Assembly (NCBI GenBank): GCA_032250805.1
Contig: JAVVEM010000005.1
Location: 1 to 64,000, forward strand
DNA: 64,000 bases
From: B18-G4 sp032250805
GTDB lineage: Bacteria > Bacteroidota > Bacteroidia > Bacteroidales > B18-G4
Direction of reading: 5' to 3'
A program made the position numbers and the translations under genes. The notes below the pieces were generated by a model. That model did no database searches, was not told where the DNA came from, and was given only the letters and a program-made list of their open reading frames with translations. Positions 45,079 to 54,979 of this stretch are shown here, piece after piece; the stretch's first letter is position 1; the number at the start of each line of letters is the position of its first letter.

Positions 45079-46665
45079 TTATATGGGTTGATCTGCTGAT
45101 CTTTTATCTTTCACAAGAATGATCTCCAGTTCTTCAAGTGATTTATTTTTCGTTTCGGGCAGGAGTATCATAATAAATACGAGGCCTATCGCCGCGAAAA
45201 TTCCATAGAGGAGGAATGTTGTTGAGCTTCCCAGCACAGCAAGTTCCCAGGGGAAGATGAGTTGTACCACGAAGCTCACACCTGAGTTGATGAAGCCGGC
45301 AAAGGAAATGGCCAGGCCGCGTATATAATTCGGAAACAATTCTGAAAACAAAACCCACATCACCGGTCCGATAGAAATGGCAAATGAGGCAACAAAGCCA
45401 ATAATGCCAAGCAGGATCATGGTTGCATTCATGCTGATGGCTGAGGTGATCAGTTCCGACTCCACTTCTTTAGCCCTGATGGTGCCAAAGGTTTCCGAAA
45501 TGGCATTTTTGTAAGCAACATCGCTGTGATATGTCTTTCCCGAAAGTTGCTCTGCCTTTGCCCTTTCAATATGCTCAGGAAGGGCATCTATTGCTTCCTC
45601 TGTGAGTGTGTAGCTTGCCGAGCCAAAGCCGATGGCCAGAACGAACATGCTGATTGCGATTCCTGAAAGTCCAAAGCCCAGCAACACTTTACGGCCAAAC
45701 CTGTCGATAAAAAGAAAAGCGAGTATTGTAAATACAAGATTTGTTAATCCTACCAGTATGGCCTGTGAAAAGGAAGCATCCGTTCCAATACCTGACTGCT
45801 CAAAGATCATGGGTGCATAGAAAAATACTGAATTTATGCCGGTGATCTGTTGCAGAACGGCAATTACAATACCTATGGTAAGCACGAGTCGCAATGCCGG
45901 CCTGAACAGTTCCCTGATTGGCACTTTGTTTTTTTTGGGTTGGTCGGCAAGGCTTGCTTTTACTGCTTCCACAACCGCCAGGGCCTGCGATTCTGATGAT
46001 ACCCTGGTAAGGGTATGCAGCGATTCCTGGTCTCTTCCCTTCATCACCAGCCATCGTGGGCTTTCCGGCACGATAAACAAAAATCCAAAATAGAAAGCAG
46101 CGGGCAATAATTCCAGGCCGAGCATCCACCGCCACTGATGTATGTCAAGCATCAGGGCATATACCCAGTTTTGATCCATTTGGCCTGCTTTCAGGATGAG
46201 GTAATTGGTGAAAAATGCCACTGATATGCCAAGAACAATGTTCAGCTGATTGAATGAAACCATGCGTCCCCTGATATCGGGGGGTGATATTTCAGCAATA
46301 TACATTGGCGCAATGATGAGTGAGGCTCCTACGCCAAGGCCGCCGATCATCCGGGCAATAACCAGTGTTGTAAAATCAGGTGCAATGGCTGACCCCAATG
46401 CCGAAACAGCATAAAGCAAAGCGGTGGCCTTCAGCACGGGCTTGCGGCCGTATTTTGTGCTTAAGGGGCCGGCCAGCGCCATGGCAAGTGTTGAAGTGAG
46501 GGTTAGTGAACCCACGGCCCAGCCCAACTGCAATTTGGAAAGCCCAAATTCAGGTTCGATAAATTTTACCACACCTGAGATCACTGATGCATCAAAGCCC
46601 ATGAGGAAGCCTCCCAGGGCAACGATCAGGGAAATTTTTACGGCATATAGTTTTTCTTTATTCAT
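45079..46665 (-). CDS. MFS sugar porter (sugar:proton symporter)
   Basis: A 528-residue protein of the major facilitator sugar porter family with 12 predicted helices. Family motifs are visible: GGFLMGFDASVISG in TM1, GPLSTKYGRKPVL in loop 2-3, PMYIAEISPPDIRGRM after TM4, FIDRFGRKVLL in loop 8-9, and PETKNKSLEEL at the C-terminus. The large loop between TM9 and TM10 is typical of sugar porters. The start is ATG 46665, overlapping the GH3 stop by eight bases. In the locus it would carry glucose or short oligosaccharides from the periplasm to the cytosol, feeding the phosphorylase. Confidence 0.93.
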   Translation of the reverse strand: MNKEKLYAVKISLIVALGGFLMGFDASVISGVVKFIEPEFGLSKLQLGWAVGSLTLTSTLAMALAGPLSTKYGRKPVLKATALLYAVSALGSAIAPDFTTLVIARMIGGLGVGASLIIAPMYIAEISPPDIRGRMVSFNQLNIVLGISVAFFTNYLILKAGQMDQNWVYALMLDIHQWRWMLGLELLPAAFYFGFLFIVPESPRWLVMKGRDQESLHTLTRVSSESQALAVVEAVKASLADQPKKNKVPIRELFRPALRLVLTIGIVIAVLQQITGINSVFFYAPMIFEQSGIGTDASFSQAILVGLTNLVFTILAFLFIDRFGRKVLLGFGLSGIAISMFVLAIGFGSASYTLTEEAIDALPEHIERAKAEQLSGKTYHSDVAYKNAISETFGTIRAKEVESELITSAISMNATMILLGIIGFVASFAISIGPVMWVLFSELFPNYIRGLAISFAGFINSGVSFVVQLIFPWELAVLGSSTTFLLYGIFAAIGLVFIMILLPETKNKSLEELEIILVKDKRSADQPI

Positions 46666-48928
46666 TATCGGGCTCACTTAGGGTGAATGCTTTATTTATT
46701 TTTGCTTCAGAATTTCCTCCGGCCCAGATCGTAAATTCTCCGGGTTCAACAATATATGTTCCTTCTTTATCATAAAATCCAAGGTCGGCCGCAGCAAGCG
46801 AAAACTGAACGCTACGGGTTTCTCCCGGACTGAGGGTTATCCTCCTAAAGTCTTTTAATTCCTTTACCGGCCTGGTAATGGAAGCAGTCATGTCGCGGAT
46901 ATAGATCTGCACGATCTCATCAGCAGCGTAATTGCCGGTGTTGGCCACATCAATGCTAAGCATAAGCGTATCGTTTGGCTGTATGCGGTGCGATGAAAGC
47001 CATAAATTGTCGTAGCTGAAGCTGGTATATGATAATCCAAACCCGAAGGGGAACAAAGGTTTAAAGCCAATGTCGAGGTAATGGCTTGTATTGCCGAGTG
47101 AGGTCTGGAAACTCCTTTCAGGAATGTCTTCTATTGCCACAAAAGAATTTTCGTCAGGGGGACGACCTGTATTCTTATGTGAATAATAAACAGGGATCTG
47201 CCCGGGTGCTTTCGGGAAGGTTACGGGTAATTTCCCAGAAGGGCTGGTATGTCCGAACAGTATCTCTGCAATGGCCGGGCCTGCCATGGTTCCGGGATGC
47301 CAGGCATAAATGACAGCGTCGGCATGCTCCATAATTTCGCCGATGCATAAAGGCCTTGGTGTCATGATCAGCAGGATCAGCGGTGTGCCGGTTTCTGATA
47401 ATTCCCTGATCAAATCATCCTGTGCGCCGGGAAGGTTGAGGTAGGCTCTGCTATGTGCCTCGCCCGTAATAATGGATTCTTCGCCTGCAAACACCAGTGC
47501 GACATCGGCATCCTTAGCTATACGAATGGCTGATGGTATGCCTTCCAGGCTTGTTGAGCGGGTGTTCCTGAGCCCCTTCTTATAATGAACCTTTTCATCA
47601 CCCAGCATATCCTTTAAGGCCATTAAGGGGGTAATGCTCAGGTTTGTGTCGCCATCAAATATCCATGTTCCCAATTGCTCGTATCTGTCGTGGGCCATCG
47701 GGCCAATCACTGCAATATTTGATATGTCTGTTTCAAGCGGAAGGATATTGTTTTTATTTTTAAGAAGGACAAGACTCTGAATGGCCGATTGTTTTGCAAG
47801 TTCGAGATGCGATGCAGGAGGGGAGAGGATTGCTTCATCAGCCTTTGCATATGGATGTTCGAATAGACCCAGCTCAAACTTGACCTTTAAGATCCTTCTG
47901 ACGGCATCGTCAAGCATCTCTTTTTTTATAACGCCCGATTCAATCAGCTCTGCCAGGTGGTTTTGATAGGATGTCCCGGCCATTTCCATGTCGATGCCGG
48001 CCAGCATGGCTTTGGCTGCAGCTTCTTTATCATTGCCGGCAAAGCCGTGCGTTTTCATTTCTGCTATCGAGGCCCAGTCGCTCACTACAAATCCTTCGAA
48101 CTGCCATCGATCTTTTAATATTTCCCTGAAAAGAAAAGCGTTTCCTGATGCGGGGATTCCGTTGAGTTCGTTAAATCCGCTCATAAATGTGGAAATGCCC
48201 GCTTCGTTTAATGCCATAAAGGGCTTAAAATATGTGTTCCACAGTTCTACTTCGGGTACGCTCGTTGTATTGTAATCGCGCCCTCCTTCGGCTGCACCAT
48301 AAGCTGCAAAATGCTTTGCACAGGCAGCCATGGTAAAATTCTGGCCGGTATTTTTGCTGCGGATCCCCTCCAGCATAGCCAGTCCCATTTCAGTAACCAG
48401 CAACGGGTCTTCTCCAAAGCTTTCGGCCATTCTTCCCCAGCGTGGGTCGCGGGCAATATCAACCATGGGTGCGAAATTCCAGTTGATTCCCACGCTTTTT
48501 GCTTCTCTGGCGGCAACTTCGGCTCCCTGCCTGACAAGGTCAGGGTTAAAGGTGGCCGCAAGGCCGATATTTATCGGAAAAATGGTTTTAAACCCATGAA
48601 TAATATCCCGCCCGAACAGCAGCGGAATGCCCAGCCGGCTTTGTTCCACAGCCACCTGCTGCAGTTTTCTTATTGCTTCGGGCCTGGCTTCATTGAGGAT
48701 TCCTCCGGCAAGCCCTTCGCGGATGGTATTTGCCAGCAATTCGGTATGATCGCCCCCGGCACTGTGCAGCAACTGAAGTTGACCAATTTTTTCCTGTGTG
48801 GTCATTTGCTTCAGTATCTCATCAACTTTGCCGTCAATAGAATTGTGGTTTCCGGGCCCCTGGCAGCCTGCTGCCAGCAGAATGACAATGGAAAGCCATA
48901 GAATTTTATGTCGTTTATTCAGGGGCAT
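46658..48928 (-). CDS. GH3 beta-glucosidase lipoprotein
   Basis: A 756-residue family-3 glycoside hydrolase. The lipobox LLAAGC places Cys22 as the lipid anchor. The TIM barrel has INWNFAPMVDIARDPRWGRM, KHFAAYG, and the catalytic nucleophile D284 in FEGFVVSDWASI. The second alpha/beta domain follows (LVLLKNKNNILPLE), then a fibronectin-III-like domain ends the protein (PVKELKDFRRITLSPGET). The length is standard for bacterial beta-glucosidases. It would release glucose from short beta-glucans in the periplasm. It lies between SusD and the MFS gene. Confidence 0.94.
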   Translation of the reverse strand: MPLNKRHKILWLSIVILLAAGCQGPGNHNSIDGKVDEILKQMTTQEKIGQLQLLHSAGGDHTELLANTIREGLAGGILNEARPEAIRKLQQVAVEQSRLGIPLLFGRDIIHGFKTIFPINIGLAATFNPDLVRQGAEVAAREAKSVGINWNFAPMVDIARDPRWGRMAESFGEDPLLVTEMGLAMLEGIRSKNTGQNFTMAACAKHFAAYGAAEGGRDYNTTSVPEVELWNTYFKPFMALNEAGISTFMSGFNELNGIPASGNAFLFREILKDRWQFEGFVVSDWASIAEMKTHGFAGNDKEAAAKAMLAGIDMEMAGTSYQNHLAELIESGVIKKEMLDDAVRRILKVKFELGLFEHPYAKADEAILSPPASHLELAKQSAIQSLVLLKNKNNILPLETDISNIAVIGPMAHDRYEQLGTWIFDGDTNLSITPLMALKDMLGDEKVHYKKGLRNTRSTSLEGIPSAIRIAKDADVALVFAGEESIITGEAHSRAYLNLPGAQDDLIRELSETGTPLILLIMTPRPLCIGEIMEHADAVIYAWHPGTMAGPAIAEILFGHTSPSGKLPVTFPKAPGQIPVYYSHKNTGRPPDENSFVAIEDIPERSFQTSLGNTSHYLDIGFKPLFPFGFGLSYTSFSYDNLWLSSHRIQPNDTLMLSIDVANTGNYAADEIVQIYIRDMTASITRPVKELKDFRRITLSPGETRSVQFSLAAADLGFYDKEGTYIVEPGEFTIWAGGNSEAKINKAFTLSEPDNE

Positions 48929-49039
48929 GAAATGCAGTTTACACGATGCCTATATGATTCAAATTGCTATTCGTATCTTGTCCGGGTCCTCTTGCCTGAA
49001 CCGGTTAAACATTAAAACGCGAAAAGGTAAGCACAGGGT

Positions 49040-50596
49040 CTAATAACCGTTATTTTGCCGGAACACACCCCCCGAAAGGTCAATTTCGGTTTGAGGAATG
49101 GGCAAAAATCCTTTCGTCGACTGGTTGAATGTAACATCGAAGATCACCTGGTCGCCGATATAATCCGGCCCGCGCTCTCCGATCACTGTCAGTTCCTGGT
49201 TTGCAACCGCCATGCCCTGCCGGAGCAGGTCGAAGTATCGTATTCCTTCAAGCGAAAGTTCAAGCCTTCTTTCGCGTAAAATATTTTCGGGCGTTGCCGG
49301 AACACTGGGTAATCCAACTCTGTCGCGCACACGGTCGAGATAATCCTGTGCTCCCGCGCTTCCAAGTTCAGCCGCCATTAACAGTACATCCGAGAAGCGT
49401 ATTACGCGGTAATTACAGGTTCTGTTAAGCTCAAACTGCCCGTCGGCGCCCCAGTGTTCTGCATCGGAACTGTATTTATTGGAATAATATCCGGTATGCT
49501 GGTAACCCTGCACCAGATTGCCATCAAGGCTATCCTGAAAAAGAACCGTTTTATAGAGCCTGGGATCGCCTTGAAGGTCATCAACAAGCTTTTGACTCAC
49601 AGTGCCAAAGCTCCATCCCCTGTTCCAGTTGTCGGAGCCTGTTACCCTTGGCCCCTGCATCTGTGCGGCCAGGTTTCCTTCGCCTCCGCGCACGTATACC
49701 CAGTCCCACCAGGGAGGAGTGTCACCATAGGAGATTTCAAACACCGATTCTTTACCAAATTCTCCGGCCAGTTTAAAGTTGGTTTCGTAATTCTCAAAAA
49801 GGTCATGTCCGCTGTTGGTGATCAGGTCTTCAAGATAATTCAACACAACTGTCCGGTCTACCACCTGGCCGCCTGCCATCAGGTCGGCATTATATACTCC
49901 GTTATAGAAAAGGTATACCCTTGCAAGCAATGCTTCTGCGGCCCACTTGCTCACCCGGCCTGCTTCAGCCGGAACAATGTATTCGGGCAGCTTGTCTATT
50001 GCGTCAACTAAATCGGTAGCGATCTGGTTGTATACTTCAGCAGGATTATTCTGCTCCTGTTCATATTCCGAAGGTCCTTTGATGGTTTCTGTGAGCAAGG
50101 GGATATTTTCAAAAAAACGCACCTGCTCGAAATAAAAATATGCCCGCAGAAACTTACATTCTGCAATTACACGGGTTTTAAAGTCGGCCGGAGCATCAGC
50201 ATCGACGATTTTTTCAAGGATAAGGTTCGCCCTGTATATGCCAATGTAGTTTTTAATCCAGATAGAATGGGCAATCTGGCTGGTGGGCGGGATATTAAAT
50301 GTATTGAACTCATTTTCGTCCATCCCATCGTTTGCATCGGCCCCGCCTGCAAAAGCATCGTCAGAAAGTATGTCGGACATGGTAAGAAAAGGAGCCCACG
50401 AAACACCTGGTGTCGACTGGTATCCCAGAACATCATAAACAGCAATCAGGCCTGCTTTAATGCCGTCTTCAGTGTCGTAGAAGTTTGAGGTAACCTCCTG
50501 ATCCAACGGATAGCGGTCGAGAAATTCTTTTTTACATGAACCAAGAGATACCGTAAACACTAAAGAAACAATCAGTATGTATTTAAAATTTTTCAT
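49040..50596 (-). CDS. SusD/RagB-like nutrient-binding outer membrane lipoprotein
   Basis: A 518-residue SusD-type lipoprotein that caps the SusC transporter and binds glycan at the surface. The signal ends in VSLGSC with KKEF after it. The fold markers are visible: the N-terminal LDRYPLDQEVTSNFYDTEDG, the TPR-like helices with AECKFLRAYFYFEQVRFFEN, the RVYLFYNG segment, and the C-terminal ENILRERRLELSLEGIRYFD signature. The start is ATG 50596; an upstream TTG would overlap the SusC stop. It lies 18 bases after SusC, in the classical order. Confidence 0.96.
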   Translation of the reverse strand: MKNFKYILIVSLVFTVSLGSCKKEFLDRYPLDQEVTSNFYDTEDGIKAGLIAVYDVLGYQSTPGVSWAPFLTMSDILSDDAFAGGADANDGMDENEFNTFNIPPTSQIAHSIWIKNYIGIYRANLILEKIVDADAPADFKTRVIAECKFLRAYFYFEQVRFFENIPLLTETIKGPSEYEQEQNNPAEVYNQIATDLVDAIDKLPEYIVPAEAGRVSKWAAEALLARVYLFYNGVYNADLMAGGQVVDRTVVLNYLEDLITNSGHDLFENYETNFKLAGEFGKESVFEISYGDTPPWWDWVYVRGGEGNLAAQMQGPRVTGSDNWNRGWSFGTVSQKLVDDLQGDPRLYKTVLFQDSLDGNLVQGYQHTGYYSNKYSSDAEHWGADGQFELNRTCNYRVIRFSDVLLMAAELGSAGAQDYLDRVRDRVGLPSVPATPENILRERRLELSLEGIRYFDLLRQGMAVANQELTVIGERGPDYIGDQVIFDVTFNQSTKGFLPIPQTEIDLSGGVFRQNNGY

Positions 50597-50614
50597 GATC
50601 GTAATGTTTTTCAA

Positions 50615-53600
50615 TTAAAATGTGATTGATGTGCCAAGGCGAAATGTTCTTGCCTGGGGATAGATACCCCTGTCGATGCCAATATCAAATGAGGTCATGG
50701 CGCCAATTTCCGGATCTGCACCACTGTAACCGGTAATGGTAAACAGGTTTTCAGCAGATACATAAAAGCGCCATCTTTCGGCACCGATATGCCTGAGTAC
50801 TGAAGGGGGCAGGGAGTATCCAAATTGGATATTCTTCAGGCGCACATATGAACCATTTTCGACATACAGGTCTGAAACACGGTAGTTATTGTTTACATCG
50901 ATCCAGGTATAGCGGGGGATCTCATCCGATGTCCCTTCGCCTGTCCAGCGGTCGAGTATTTCTGTTGTTCGGTTTGTATAGCGCAGGTCCTGCCGTTGTG
51001 AACCGTTAAATATCTCATGCCCGAAAGCTCCCGTAACAAGGAAGTTCAGATCGAATTGTCCGTATTCAACCGAAGCATTTACCCCGAGTGTCCATTCCGG
51101 TGTAGGGTTCCCGATCATTGTCCGGTCTTTTTCATCGATCACTCCATCATCGTTTATGTCAACAAAGCGCACGTCGCCAGGCTCAGCTTTAGGCTGAAGT
51201 AAGGTGCCGTTGCTGGAAATATGCTGATAAACTTCATTCATGTTCTGAAAGATACCATCGGTTTGGTATCCCCAGAAAAACCCGATCGGAAGTCCTTCTT
51301 CTGCTCTTGTAACCAGGCCTGCAACAGCCCAGGTGGCACCCGGAATGGCATCTTCATCATTTCCTATTTCGGTCATTTTATTCTTGTTGTAGGCTGCATT
51401 TACCCCAACCGAATAGCGAAGCTTATCGATATAGTGTCGCCAGTTAATGGCCATTTCCACCCCTTTATTCTGCACGCTTCCCACATTTGCAAAAGGCGGG
51501 TCGTTGCCAACATGCGCAGGAATGGGAATGCGTTCAAGCAGTCCGTTGGTATTTTTTATGTAATAATCGAAAGTAGCGGTCAAGCGGTTATCGAACATCC
51601 CCATATCCAGTGCAAGGTTGAATTGTTCTGACTCTTCCCATCGGATATCTTTATTCTCTATAAAGGAGGGAGATGCACCGACAACCCTTCCTGCACCAAA
51701 TATATAGCCTCTGCTCTTGTCGATTGTTGAAATGTATTGATAGTCACCAATATTCTCGTTTCCGTTAATACCGTATGAAGCCCTCAGCTTGATAAAGCTA
51801 ACCGGACCGAGTTGCGGAATAAAATTTTCTTCCGTCAGCAACCAGCTTACACCAACCGAAGGGAAAACACCAAAACGATTGTTCGGACCAAATTTTGAAG
51901 AGCCATCGCGACGGATAATACCGGTAATCGCATATCTGCTCTTGAAATCATAGGTTACCCTTCCAAAAAGCGAATAAAGGGCTGAATGAGCTGCGCCACC
52001 TGTTGCGACCCAGGCGGTATCGGTAGCCATGTTCAGATAAATATTATCCGGATCGAAAGTGGGTACCTTGGTATTAAAACCTGTGAGGTCTTCATAATTG
52101 AACTCACTTGCAGTGGTACCGGCCAGCACGGAAAATGTATGTTCTTTGATTTTCTTTGAATACGACAGGGTGTTTTCCCATTGCCAGGTAAAGTACCTTT
52201 CCATACTTTTAAAAACAGATGTTTTTTCTGTGTTGTTTTGTGCCCCGTTTAAGTAAAACAAGGGCCGATAGGAGTCGTAGAGAACATACGCCAGATCAAT
52301 GCCAAAACTGGTTCTGAATTTAAGTCCCTCAATAATATCGAGTTCTCCAAATAAGTTCCCCACAACTTTATCGACCCTTGATTCACCGTTTTGAATTTCT
52401 AAAAGCGCCATGGGGTTAACCACTTCTGCACCAACGTAATTAGAAATTCCATAAACATTTCCATTTTCATCAGTCACCACTGGTTCGTTTGAGTAAGGAG
52501 GTTCGCCGAGTATATTGGGATCGGTTTCGTACAGTGGTGTGAGCGGATCAAGGTTTAATGCACTGCTGTAAGCTCCGTTAAAGGACTGATTGCTGGCAAT
52601 CCCTCTTCTTACGATATGAGAATACGCAAGGTTGTTGCCAAACTTAAATCTTTTTATCACCTGATGTTCGCTGTTTATTCGTGCAGTTATGCGGTCGAAT
52701 TGTGATTTTTCGGCACCGATGATCCCTTGTTGTGAAAAGTAGGAAATAGAAGAAGCATAGGAAGATTTTGCATTTCCCCCATTTACCATTACCTCATGAC
52801 TCATAATGGGCACATTTTTCTGAAACAGGTGCTCTTGCCAGTCGGTATTATACTTTGGAATTTCATTCAGGTCGAAAGGTTCTGTGAGTCCGGCATTTCT
52901 TGCTCCTTCATTCATTATCATGCGATACTGGTCGGCATCCAGCATATCAAGGGTTTTGGCGGCACTCTGAATACCATAATAACCTGAATAGGTAACGTTC
53001 ATTTTCCCTTCTTTTCCTTTTTTGGTGGTGATCAGGACTACTCCGTTGGCTGCCCTGGCTCCATAAATGGCAGCGGAAGCAGCATCTTTAAGTACATCCA
53101 TCGACTCAATGTCGCCGGGATTGAGGTAATCAATTCCACCCACAGGCATCCCATCCACAATATATAGCGGGTTGGAGTTTCCGGTTGTGCCGGTTCCCCT
53201 GATTCGTACCGTTGGTGCTTCACCGGGCTGCCCTGAGAGTTGGGTTACCTGCACGCCGGCTGTTTGTCCTTGCATGGCCTGCTCGGCGCGCAAAACCGGC
53301 AACCTTGTAATTTGTTTTGAGTTAACGGTAGAAATGGAGCCGGTCACCACTTTCTTTTTCTGTGTTCCGTAACCGATCACAACGACCTCTTCCAGCTCCT
53401 GGAGATCGGGTTCGAGCATGATATCAATGACCGAGCGTCCGTTAACAGGTATGGTAATCGTTTTATATCCAATGTATGAAAATTGCAGTGTATCCTCACC
53501 AGATGGTACTGTCAGGCTGTAAAACCCGTCAACATTGGTGGTTGTCCCGTTAACAGTTCCCTTTTGAATAACGGTAGCCCCTGGAATGCCTGTTTCATCG

Positions 53601-53704
53601 TTTGCATCTGCAACAATACCCGAAACGGTAAATTGCGCAAAGGAAGCGGATGTGAAACAGATAAAAATAAAGGTGACTAAGATCTTGTGGTAAAGTGCCT
53701 TCAT
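50615..53704 (-). CDS. SusC/RagA-like TonB-dependent outer membrane transporter
   Basis: A 1029-residue SusC-type transporter. After the signal peptide (SFAQ) comes a carboxypeptidase-D-regulatory-like domain (FTVSGIVADANDETGIPGAT). Then come the TonB box and SusC signature EEVVVIGYGTQKKKVVTGSI, the plug domain (YIVDGMPVGGIDYLNPGDIE) and the 22-strand barrel. The end is ARTFRLGTSITF, a terminal aromatic outer-membrane motif. It is the import gate for oligosaccharides released by the GH16 enzyme. No extra N-terminal signalling domain (STN) is seen, so regulation probably comes from the HTH sensor upstream. Confidence 0.97.
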   Translation of the reverse strand: MKALYHKILVTFIFICFTSASFAQFTVSGIVADANDETGIPGATVIQKGTVNGTTTNVDGFYSLTVPSGEDTLQFSYIGYKTITIPVNGRSVIDIMLEPDLQELEEVVVIGYGTQKKKVVTGSISTVNSKQITRLPVLRAEQAMQGQTAGVQVTQLSGQPGEAPTVRIRGTGTTGNSNPLYIVDGMPVGGIDYLNPGDIESMDVLKDAASAAIYGARAANGVVLITTKKGKEGKMNVTYSGYYGIQSAAKTLDMLDADQYRMIMNEGARNAGLTEPFDLNEIPKYNTDWQEHLFQKNVPIMSHEVMVNGGNAKSSYASSISYFSQQGIIGAEKSQFDRITARINSEHQVIKRFKFGNNLAYSHIVRRGIASNQSFNGAYSSALNLDPLTPLYETDPNILGEPPYSNEPVVTDENGNVYGISNYVGAEVVNPMALLEIQNGESRVDKVVGNLFGELDIIEGLKFRTSFGIDLAYVLYDSYRPLFYLNGAQNNTEKTSVFKSMERYFTWQWENTLSYSKKIKEHTFSVLAGTTASEFNYEDLTGFNTKVPTFDPDNIYLNMATDTAWVATGGAAHSALYSLFGRVTYDFKSRYAITGIIRRDGSSKFGPNNRFGVFPSVGVSWLLTEENFIPQLGPVSFIKLRASYGINGNENIGDYQYISTIDKSRGYIFGAGRVVGASPSFIENKDIRWEESEQFNLALDMGMFDNRLTATFDYYIKNTNGLLERIPIPAHVGNDPPFANVGSVQNKGVEMAINWRHYIDKLRYSVGVNAAYNKNKMTEIGNDEDAIPGATWAVAGLVTRAEEGLPIGFFWGYQTDGIFQNMNEVYQHISSNGTLLQPKAEPGDVRFVDINDDGVIDEKDRTMIGNPTPEWTLGVNASVEYGQFDLNFLVTGAFGHEIFNGSQRQDLRYTNRTTEILDRWTGEGTSDEIPRYTWIDVNNNYRVSDLYVENGSYVRLKNIQFGYSLPPSVLRHIGAERWRFYVSAENLFTITGYSGADPEIGAMTSFDIGIDRGIYPQARTFRLGTSITF

Positions 53705-53794
53705 TTGCCTGTTGTTAAATGTTAAAATTAGATCTCAATTTCTGTTTTGGTATGCGAATATCCTTGTTCACCGGCTTGAACAATATTTTTGATA

Positions 53795-54928
53795 TTATTC
53801 AGGTTGAAAAACACGGATGTAGTCAACTTTCATTTGTTGCGGAAAAACGGTTGTTGCATCCGGATTGCCCGGCCAGTTACCGCCCACGGCAACGTTTAAG
53901 ATAAACCAGAATTCCTGGTGAAACTCACTCATCTGCTGATTGGTTATTGTTACCTGGTTGTAAACCTGGTTATCGACAAGCCACTGAATGGATGACTCAT
54001 CCCAGATAAGTGAAAAAACATGGTAGGCTTCGGCGAAAGAATCTCCAGAAACCGTAGTGCTTTGTCCATAGCTGGCATGTTCGCCACTTTCATCCCAGTG
54101 GATGGTTCCGTAGCATGTATATTCACCATTATTTCCGCCAATCATCTCCATAATATCGATCTCGCCGCATTTTGGCCATCCAACGGTGCTAAAATTATTG
54201 CCCAGCATCCATAAGGCAGGCCAGAGTCCCTTGCCCTGAGGTAAGAGGGCTCTTATGTCGATCCTGCCATACCGGAATGATTTCTTGCCCCTGCTGATCA
54301 GTTTGGCAGAGGTATAATTGCGGTTGGCAAAGGTCTCTTCCCTTGCTTCAATGGTCAGCACACTGTCGGCAACCCAGGCATTCTCCTGTCTGTAGTATTC
54401 CAATTCGTTGTTTCCCCAGCCGCAGAGGTTTGGGCAACCGTCGCCAATGTCAAAACTCCAGTTTGAGGTATTCATGGCATTATCATTAAATTCGTCCTGC
54501 CATACAAGGGTATATCCATTATATTCAAGTGGCGAGAAGTAGCCCTTGCTCAAAGGTACCGGATCTGTCTGTCCTCCTGTCGAAATCGTTATGGTTTGCG
54601 ATGCTTTAATATATCTTCCTGATGCACTATAGGCTCTTACCGTGATACTGTATTGTCCTTCACCATCAAAAGTATAATCAAAAAGACCGGTTTCATTCAT
54701 GGCTTCGGGAATGTCTGATGATCCAATATAAAAGTGGTACTGCACTGTGTTCAGTGCTGTAGCCTGCAGGACAACCTCAGCCGTTTCGTGGTCAATTGAC
54801 AATATTTCTATGATCAGGTTTGCTGGATCAGCTGCATTTGTATCATCATCACTTTTATCGCAAAAGCTGGATAAAAATGCGAGCATAATGATCATAACAC
54901 TGACACGGTAAACTCCGAAGTGCTTCAT
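53795..54928 (-). CDS. GH16 endo-beta-glucanase (laminarinase-like) lipoprotein
   Basis: A 377-residue lipoprotein (signal ending SSFC) with an Ig-like domain at about 40-118 and a GH16 catalytic domain at 130-377. The catalytic signature ExDxxE is E256-I-D258-I-M-E261. The upstream DIGDGCPNLCGWGNNELEYY is the substrate-cleft segment of laminarinases. This points to endo-1,3(4)-beta-glucan cleavage at the cell surface. It is the strongest single clue to the glycan target of the locus. It lies upstream of SusC in the same direction. Confidence 0.92.
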   Translation of the reverse strand: MKHFGVYRVSVMIIMLAFLSSFCDKSDDDTNAADPANLIIEILSIDHETAEVVLQATALNTVQYHFYIGSSDIPEAMNETGLFDYTFDGEGQYSITVRAYSASGRYIKASQTITISTGGQTDPVPLSKGYFSPLEYNGYTLVWQDEFNDNAMNTSNWSFDIGDGCPNLCGWGNNELEYYRQENAWVADSVLTIEAREETFANRNYTSAKLISRGKKSFRYGRIDIRALLPQGKGLWPALWMLGNNFSTVGWPKCGEIDIMEMIGGNNGEYTCYGTIHWDESGEHASYGQSTTVSGDSFAEAYHVFSLIWDESSIQWLVDNQVYNQVTITNQQMSEFHQEFWFILNVAVGGNWPGNPDATTVFPQQMKVDYIRVFQPE

Positions 54929-54979
54929 ACAATTAATATAAAGGGCTATGACCTGCTCCAGGTCATAGCCCTGATAGGA